Shown: positions 57,215 to 64,000 of the stretch, piece after piece
How positions within the stretch are numbered: the stretch's first letter is position 1
Layout: each line of letters opens with the position of its first letter
From: Thysanoteuthis rhombus
Taxonomy: Eukaryota; Mollusca; Cephalopoda; Oegopsida; Thysanoteuthidae
Direction of reading: 5' to 3'
Assembly (NCBI GenBank): GCA_963457665.1
Contig: OY735231.1
Span: forward strand, 39,096,406 to 39,160,405
DNA length: 64,000 nucleotides
Program-made: the position numbers and the translations under genes
The notes under the pieces: model-generated
Told to the model about the DNA's origin: nothing
The model's input: the letters and a program-made list of their open reading frames with translations, nothing else
Database searches by the model: none

Positions 57215-57375
57215 CTGCGTTCTATGGCTTACAAGACGCGCTTTATTTCAGCAGGGCAATATTTACAAATAATAATAAAAATAAACACTTCACACGTATA
57301 ATTATTCGAGATACCATACTTATTTCCAAAGTATGTTTTCATATGAAAGAGCGTCTTATACGCCGTAAAATACAG
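57215..57375. mobile_element. Tigger/pogo-like MITE with TA duplication
   Basis: The left end (TA)CTGCGTTCTATGGCTTACAA and the right end CTTATACGCCGTAAAATACAG(TA) are inverted. They share the ACTGTAT...TAAGACGC pattern with the element at 39974-40181. 161 bp, no coding region. Confidence 0.8.
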
Positions 57376-57456
57376 TAACACACAACTGTTGTATAATACG
57401 CCACTTAGCAAAAGGAGGTACGGGGTATTCCCTTTCGATGAAAAGCTATGTATTAC

Positions 57457-57843
57457 TGTGTTATGTCAAATCGGCGAAGTTGCCTATTCCACGAATAAAA
57501 CTACCTAATTACTTATTTTTTGTGAAAGATTTCTGATTAAATGATTGTAAAAAATGATTGTTTTCATCCTTTTTTTCGATAAGATAAACTGTTGATCAAG
57601 TTAAAACTTTGTGTTCGTTTTTGGTAAAGAGATGATAAATACGTAGTTTTAACGTATTTAAAAAAAAATTCACAAAAGGTATATTAATACGTAGTTTTAA
57701 TTTGATCAAAATAAATTTCGAAATAAGGAAAGAGGCAAATATCTTTTTAAAATCAAAAGTTGACGTAATCAAAGTGCATTCAAACCTTTTTTTTTTTTAG
57801 AAAAAATAAGTAGCAGTTCTATTCGTGAAATAAGCATAACACA
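57457..57843. mobile_element. MITE with TGTGTTATG inverted ends
   Basis: The left end TGTGTTATG is inverted as CATAACACA at the right end. CCACGAATAAAACT and AGTTCTATTCGTG pair just inside. ATACGTAGTTTTAA occurs twice in the interior. Confidence 0.65.
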
Positions 57844-57856
57844 TTCATCTGTCTCG

Positions 57857-58132
57857 CAGGGCCTCTGAGAAGTGGGTGTTTCGCACCGGGGCACGGGGGC
57901 CAAATGGCGGTCCGAGTTTTAAATTTTTAGGTAGATACAATATGTCCATTAATAAAATAGGATGACTCAATCATTTACTGGCAAGCGAGTTGAAGATGGT
58001 GTGCTGAAAGAGTTATAGCAGATAAAAACTGCGTGGCTAAAGGACGAGGGTGTTTGTGTAGCGTGTGAGGGGGGGGGGGCGGGGGCGAAAGCAGCAGTGC
58101 ACCGCCTCATAAAACTCCTCACGGAGGCCCTG
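57857..58132. mobile_element. hAT-like GC-rich MITE
   Basis: The ends CAGGGCCTCTGAGAAG and (inverted) CAGGGCCTCCGTGAGG match at 12 of 16. It is flanked by CTGTCTCG and CGGTCTCT, which match at 6 of 8, as expected of an aged hAT target duplication. The 276-bp interior is unusually GC-rich, with a run of G at 58069-58085. Confidence 0.75.
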
Positions 58133-58335
58133 CGGTCTCTCCATTATTCACTCATTAAATTCCTGTTCAGTTGTTGAAAAATAGAATTGATTTTTTTAAA
58201 TTTCTTTTTTTTTTTTTTTGAGGTTGTGGAATATTTTACGTTTATCTTTCTTTGATTTGGACAAAGAAGATTGAAAGCAAGTGATTATCATTGTTGGAAG
58301 ATTGAATCCGATCGAAGGAAAAAAAAGAAGGAGGA

Positions 58336-58372
58336 GTAGGAGAAGAAGAAGAAGAAGAAGAAGAAGACGAGA
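58336..58372. repeat. GAA trinucleotide repeat in purine-rich tract
   Basis: (GAA)n core within about 58310-58580 of almost pure purine, giving Glu/Arg/Lys or antisense Leu/Phe-rich frames. Confidence 0.9.
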
Positions 58373-58689
58373 GGAGGAGAATGACAACTTTAGAGAGAGA
58401 AGAGAAGGGAGGAATTCGAAAGAGAAGAAATTAGAAATTCGAAGAAGATAGATACAAAAAAAATGTGCGATAGAAAAACAAGATGCACAAAAAGAAGAAG
58501 AAGAACAACAACAACTGATAGAAAAAGGAAGACAGAAGAAAATACGAAGAATGGAGAAGAAGAGGAGGGAGTCAAGAAGTTGTTTGAATCCACATTAGCT
58601 GTATGACCAGTTGTGTAAAGGCATCTCTACAACATTTATCAAGATATTATTACACTTATCACAACTTATGGTTTTAAGGGAGAAACACG

Positions 58690-58812
58690 ATGATGATGAT
58701 TATTATCAATAATAATAATAATATGATAATAATAATAATGATAATAATTATAATAATAATGATGATTACAATAATAATGATTATAATAATTAATAATAAT
58801 AATAATAATGAT
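58690..58812. repeat. AAT/GAT trinucleotide repeat
   Basis: Imperfect AATAATAATGAT run with spurious Asn/Ile frames. Confidence 0.95.
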
Positions 58813-58936
58813 AACCAACAAAAACAACAAAAAACTGCAACACACGCACATATGAGACAGTGGAAAAAAATTGTGTATCACTTCAACCATCTTTTGCTTT
58901 AAGTTGGTAAAAATTCGGCAATAGATTGTGAAGGGA

Positions 58937-59077
<141 letters not shown>

Positions 59078-59106
59078 ATTCAAAAAAGAATAAATGAATA
59101 AATGTG

Positions 59107-59282
59107 AAATACGCTGACAAAGGTAGTACCAGTTGTCATAGGTGCACAAGGAACTATCAAGACAGAATTTAGTGACCATTTCGAACAGATCTCGGATATG
59201 CCATCGACAAGGGAACGGTGGAAAATTGCACTTGTAAAATCTCCAAATAACCAGAGAAAATTCCTCACGTAGAATAATAACA
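59107..59282 (+). pseudogene. LINE C-terminal fragment (VVPVVIGAQGT)
   Basis: Reads TLTKVVPVVIGAQGTIKTEF, then DHFEQISDMPSTRERWKIAL and VKSPNNQRKFLT-stop. This is the C-terminal IPVVVGALGxIK signature of a REL-type LINE, from a different subfamily than the copies at 60-63 kb. Confidence 0.6.
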
Positions 59283-60059
59283 TTTAGGCTTCTTGTTCAG
59301 ATTTGATAGCTTTGTAAAAGCCGACTGCAGCTGTGAATCGTAGGCCATGATAAATAATCGCTATTCAAATAGTAATATGATCAGTCACAATAATTATGCA
59401 GGAAAAACAGAACAAAAGAAACAGCTAACAAGCAATTTAAAAGTACTGGTTGACCATATCTTGAACCTGAGGAAGATTGAAACAATAGAAAAATATTAGG
59501 ACCTCTCCTGAGAGATCCAGAATTGTTGATTAACTGTTATTGTGCCAATAGCCATCGATACCAAATAGTAATCCAACGATTGCAAAGAAGGATATAAATA
59601 TAGACGGTGATGATATTGAGGAAGGTGCTGGGTTTTTCAAAAGATCTGGTGCCATCTGGATTTTCAATAAGACCTGCCAGAGAAGTGTGAATAATTATGA
59701 CGATAAAAAGAAGTTGAAGAGACAGAATTTTTAAAGATCTTACCCGATTCCTTGCTCTTTGAATGGTCCCCAATATTACTCTATTACGATAGCAGCAATA
59801 ACAATACAAATCGAATGATATTAGCGTAAAAAGGCATTAGAAGATAAAAATGAGTCAAGTTCTGCGGAATATCGAGGTTCAGACTGATTACCCATTCTAA
59901 TCAAGCTAGCCAATAAAGAATATCAAAGCAGGCTTAAGTCTGTAGGAGCAACGATTTACTAGGAACTGTGCTAACGACTTAGGTTCGACTATCCTAATAA
60001 ATAGTATGTCCACAAACCAGAAACTACCTAAGGAAATAAAAAAGTCAGATATTCTGGAA

Positions 60060-60640
60060 ATTTTAGATCTAGAATGACTATCAAAGTAAGAAGACCGGAC
60101 GTAGTTGTGGACAAGGAAAAGAAAGTCTGCCAATTTATGGACGTGGCTGTCCGGCAGCCAACACGGTGGAAATAAAAGATACCAACACAAAAGTAGAAAA
60201 ATACCTAGAGTTCACCAGAAAGCTGTTTGAATTGAAAGCTGGAGTCGTGCCCATTATAATAGTAGCACTGGGAACCGTCTCAAAGACACTAAAGCCGGGA
60301 TCGAAGGAATCGGAGATTCAGGAAAGCGTTCAGACTTTTCAGACGACGACAGTGCATGGATCTGTGAGAACATTCAGAGAGTCTTCAATATGTATGCAAA
60401 TGCATAAGATTGTTCCTACTACAGCAGTGCTTGGATTTTTGTGAATACAGAGGAAGGTCCTCGAGATTCAAGAAAACTTACTGTTATACTCTATCTTCAA
60501 AGACAACCAATAATTTGGAATGAACATGCAAAGGCATTAGATATCATACAGACCCCTCATTATCACACAATTCGTTATAGCATGGTTCACGATATAAAGC
60601 AGGTGGGTGGTGGACCCCAAATATTAATATAACTTTAAAA
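60060..60640 (+). pseudogene. REL-endonuclease LINE C-terminus, frameshifted
   Basis: RRPDVVVDKEKKVCQFMDVA contains the RPD...D endonuclease residues. After one frame change, VEIKDTNTKVEKYLEFTRKL and ELKAGVVPIIIVALGTVSKT follow. It ends with IVPTTAVLGFL-like and RKVLEIQENL-like text, also seen at 63155-63240. 5'-truncated and inactive. Confidence 0.75.
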
Positions 60641-60690
60641 TAGCTAGATCTAGCTCCAGGACAGCTAGATCTAGCTACGAAATTGGTTCA
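60641..60690. repeat. AGCTAGATCTAGCT direct repeat
   Basis: ATAGCTAGATCTAGCTCCAG is followed by ACAGCTAGATCTAGCTACG. The words resemble the TTAGCTC repeat at 28440-28600. Confidence 0.6.
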
Positions 60691-60789
60691 CCTGGACCCC
60701 AACACCTGCATTATTAGAGGGGGTGCCTGTAGTAATAATAAGCGATATGAAGGGTGACAAACAAGTCCATAATCACTGGAATATTGCGA

Positions 60790-61230
60790 AGACCCTTTCG
60801 AAGGGTCTGTAAGAATTAGAGATGTGGAAGAAATTGGGACGATTCAAACATCAGCACTGTTGAAGTCGGCGAGAATGCTAGGGTCTGCAAGGATACTGAG
60901 GAAGGTGCAAGAGACTTGCTGTCACTCAACCTGGCGTGAATATTCATATGTATGAAAAATATTAGTATAAAAAAGAACCGAAACCATTTAGACGACAGAG
61001 TTACTATATTTAGCTATATTGTCGAGGAGAGTTCTGGAGTATTGAGACCTCCTGTCACTTGACCTCCAATAAAAGCCACTAATTATTACTTGTGTGAAGA
61101 CTTGGTGGATATGATAATAATTAAAAAGTCAGGATGAGTAAGACAGCTTCTGAAAACAGGCAAGAATACTGAGAAGAGTACTTGAGTATTGAGGAGACTT
61201 GCAGTCAGTTTATTACTGAGGTATAACCGA
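60790..61230 (+). pseudogene. REL LINE 3' end fragments (two or more)
   Basis: ALLKSARMLGSARILRKVQE at about 60850 and LSLDLQ... at about 60890-60930, then a second DLLSLDLQ-type ending with AATAAAAGCCACTAATTATT at 61065, and an ARILRRVLEY-like stretch at about 61170. These are repeated C-terminal and 3' UTR pieces of one LINE family. Confidence 0.6.
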
Positions 61231-61239
61231 TTGAAAAAA

Positions 61240-62690
61240 TTTCAGAGATAGAACTGCTGGAAATCAGCAAGAATATAGAAAAGGAAGAACGTGACTTACC
61301 CCCAGAGGAATATCCCAGCACCGAGATACGAGTCAAAGATAAGAAGGAGACGTCGATATCCCAACAAAGAAGAAAATGTCATGATACAAACCCTAAAGAA
61401 ATAGATGGGAGAAGAATAAAGGCCGCTACTGTCCTTCAGGGGCAAGGATAGAAAGAAAATGAAAGACCCAACAGAGCATGTCAGTTGCCTTCTATAGCAT
61501 ATCTAAACTAACAACATTATGGAACGAAATAACCTCATCTACGCTGGTGCCAAAATTGTAACAGACACAAGAATGTCACAAGAAAAATCCCCAAACAACA
61601 GCAACTAAAGAAAAATCTGCGCATGTGCAGACCGCAAGTAAGACTATGAGACGCGTACAAGATAAGATTTGAAGGGATAACTACAGTACAGTAAGAAATG
61701 CACAAAATAAGACAAGCCAAAAAAGCAAGTTTAAATAGATATAAATAAAGGATTGCCCAATACACACAGAACCACACTTCCAAAAATAAATAGAGACAAT
61801 TTAACAAGACCTGAATGGAGAAAGAAGACAGAACATAAACCCAGATGCCACAGACGCAAAGAAGTCTGGAACAACATATAGGGATATCAAAGGAGGCGTG
61901 ACGAAACACCAGAATGGTTATATGATATAAAAAAGGGAACCCCAAGACATAGAAGAGGGAGAAAAATAGAATTGAATACAACCACACTTAGCATGCAGTG
62001 AAGTTATTATGAAAAGTACTCTGAGTAGTGCAATAAACAATTAAAAGGTTGCAAAAGAGTAATGAAAACAAGGAAAAAATGTGAGCAAAAACGATTGCTG
62101 ACGAAAGATGTTGGACAAGGCTATGCAAACGACACCTGAAGAGAGAAACAGAACCCCTCACCATGGCAATCCAAAACAAATACATCAGGGCGCTCTATGT
62201 CAAAGCGGAGATCGACAAAAACTAGGAAAACAGCGAATGCTGCCTCCATGGAGAAAGGGATAAGACTGTAAATCACATAACCGGCAAATGTTGCAAATTA
62301 ACCCAGAGGGAGTACAAGAAAAGGCACAGCACGGTAGCGGCATACAAACGATTATGATTCGGCGATGTAGAAAACCAGTACAAACCAGAGACTGTCCCAG
62401 GAAGTAGAAACAATAAATTACTCTTGGATTTCGATAACCAAACCGACCAGCTTATCCAAGCAAGAATACCAGACTTGGTAGTTGTACATGGACGTTGCTA
62501 TGCCCGTAGATCAGAGAGTGAACATAAAAAGGGGTGAAGAACTGGGAAAATACCAGAACTTGGCCCAGGAGTTGAAAAAGGCGTGAAACATGAAGGCAAG
62601 GGTAATGTCAATAATAGTAGGTGCACTTAGAACTCTGTCAAAGACATTGAAGTCATGATAGAGTAGATGGTGATGAGAAAGTATTGGAAC
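61240..62690 (+). pseudogene. REL-endonuclease LINE, N- and C-terminal parts, RT deleted
   Basis: 61240-61445 is open (ISEIELLEISKNIEKEERDL, then PPEEYPSTEIRVKDKKETSI). 61515-61600 has ERNNLIYAGAKIVTDTRMSQ, an N-terminal signature of these LINEs. 62150-62690 has LTMAIQNKYIRALYVKAEID, a CCLHGERDKTVNHITGKCC zinc-finger-like motif, KLTQREYKKRHSTVAAYKR, LLLDFDNQTDQLIQARIPDL and VVVH, the restriction-like endonuclease. No RT motifs lie between, so the middle is deleted. Several stops and frameshifts are present. This architecture belongs to the R4/NeSL-like group of non-LTR elements. Confidence 0.7.
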
Positions 62691-62699
62691 TATGCAGGT

Positions 62700-63385
62700 C
62701 ACAACACAACTGGAATCTGCAAGAATAATGGAGAGGACACTGGAAATTCAGAGTCGTAGGAAATGACTGAACAGTTGGAAAGAACAAGGCATAAGTGTTA
62801 GAAAAGTGAAGAAAGGTTGGGAACAACGTAAACTACTGCACTGCTGTGACAGGTGAGGACAATGAGAGGAGAACTAAGGACCTGAGAGACTCATGGTCAC
62901 TCAGCGTTCACCGAAACCAACAGACATCCTATGAGAAAATGCAAACCACAGTGCTGCTGTGGAATGCTAAGAGGAAGGCTTAGGACCTGAGTAAACTTGA
63001 TGTCACAAAGTCTACAGCGATGACTGTCAGACATTTGACGAAAACAAGTAAATGCACGAATAAGGACGATAATAATTGAGCTGCAAAAATGGGATATGAA
63101 ATAGAAAAAAAAAGTTGAAAGAAAGCAGGCGACGAAGGAGATGAAACAAGAACTTAGAAGATCGTCCCTACCACAGCAGTGCTGGGATTTGTGAGAATAC
63201 TGAGGAAGGCCCTGGAGATTCAATAAGACTTGCTGTTATACACAATCTTAAAAGACAACCAATAACTTGGAACGAGCATTCAGACACATGAGATATTACA
63301 CAGGCAATAATAATAAAACCGCAAAAATCGGATGTGAAATAAAGAAAAGTTGAAAGAAACCGGGTGACGAAAGAGATGAAACAGG
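62700..63385 (+). pseudogene. REL LINE 3' fragments with partial tandem duplication
   Basis: KIVPTTAVLGFVRILRKALE at 63155-63220 repeats the ending at about 60400. The block AATGGGATATGAAATAGAAA-GTTGAAAGAAAGCAGGCGACG (63092-63135) recurs as ATCGGATGTGAAATAAAGAAA-GTTGAAAGAAACCGGGTGACG (63327-63370), about 240 bp later. Confidence 0.65.
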
Positions 63386-63389
63386 GAAG

Positions 63390-64000
63390 CCTTAAAACTT
63401 TGGCAAAGCCTCAGAAATTAGAAAATATTAAATTAAAATTTGTGTTCATAATATAGAGAATTGGGAACGGTTCCGATGTCTCTTTTAGGAGAACTGGAAC
63501 GAGTGGAAATCCGTAAGAATTTGAAAATAAAAACTACTGTGATGCTGGAGACAGCGATGATACCGAGAAGAAAGGCTCCATTTCTGTGGACACTTGGCAT
63601 TGTTAACTTTTTGTCACTGCAGGCGAATTTACCACTTAAAGTACCTCACTATATTTGACAACAAATATGACATAAGCACGCTCTGGACGCGCCTGTGTTT
63701 TCAAACTTTTCATGATAAAAAAAATATTTTCGAATGATGTATATGCAAATACGATGCATACGTTCAAGGGCATGAATATCTTTACATTTCTAGGTACAGG
63801 TTACCCATCCACACCCCTGCGATCCGAAAGTAGAGCGTTCCTAAAAAAAAAACCTTTCGTAAGTTGGAATGGCACACTGCGAAGAAACAATTACCATTAA
63901 TTTTTATGGGACAAATTTTTGAGCATTCCCAGGCCCCGAAAATCGTGATGATGGTATGGTAGGCTAAATCGTCGGAGTTTTGGGTGGTGGAACATACTTG
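63390..64000. other. No feature recognised
   Basis: No supported gene or repeat up to the window end. Confidence 0.4.

Noticed and set aside
61535-61987. 150-codon minus-strand frame resembling a membrane protein
   Set aside because: Antisense of the A-rich LINE. Hydrophobic residues come from reading T-rich antisense.
62897-63223. 108-codon minus-strand frame
   Set aside because: Antisense of the LINE ending AVLGFVRILRKALE.

Overview
This is a eukaryotic, AT-rich, intron- and repeat-dominated window. The spliced gene with long introns, tRNA-derived SINEs, several kinds of LINE, Penelope-like, hAT, Tc1 and Tigger relics and very long AT and CA microsatellites point to a large invertebrate genome. 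The mix is most consistent with a mollusc, probably a cephalopod such as an octopus. That is inference: no species marker was seen.

One protein-coding gene can be supported, on the + strand from about 25.1 to 39.8 kb. Six exons join in perfect phase (25078-25182, 30648-30770, 34476-34577, 36359-36574, 37692-37812, 39671-39830) and give the C-terminal 274 residues of a protein. In order they encode the end of an apparent armadillo-type helical repeat, a complete TIR domain and a SAM domain followed by the stop. Its 5' exons were not found and may lie in 1-25 kb or outside the window. The order TIR then SAM is the reverse of SARM1 (ARM-SAM-SAM-TIR), and the TIR keeps acidic residues where NAD-cleaving TIRs have their catalytic glutamate. 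It is a candidate cytosolic NADase or innate-immune adaptor.

The rest is mobile and repetitive DNA. At 0-25 kb there are nine-copy repeat family A (also present further right), family B, Tc1-like relics, five RTE-type LINE 3' ends with (TGATGA)n tails, a Penelope-like RT fragment and several SINEs, two pairs of them in inverted orientation. The introns of the TIR-SAM gene hold another RTE LINE, a collapsed Tc1 element, a 28-bp minisatellite with a higher-order period, and a small inverted-repeat element carrying a CTAACC-like array. At 40-55 kb there are a hAT MITE with a perfect 8-bp target duplication, a Tigger-like MITE, further family A copies, a large CA microsatellite, an inverted-repeat element and a roughly 110-120 bp tandem array invaded by an AT microsatellite. 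At 57-63.3 kb come several MITEs, a cluster of trinucleotide and tetranucleotide repeats, and a graveyard of LINE fragments with a restriction-enzyme-like endonuclease C-terminus.

Most long open frames are artefacts of simple repeats or antisense readings of transposons.
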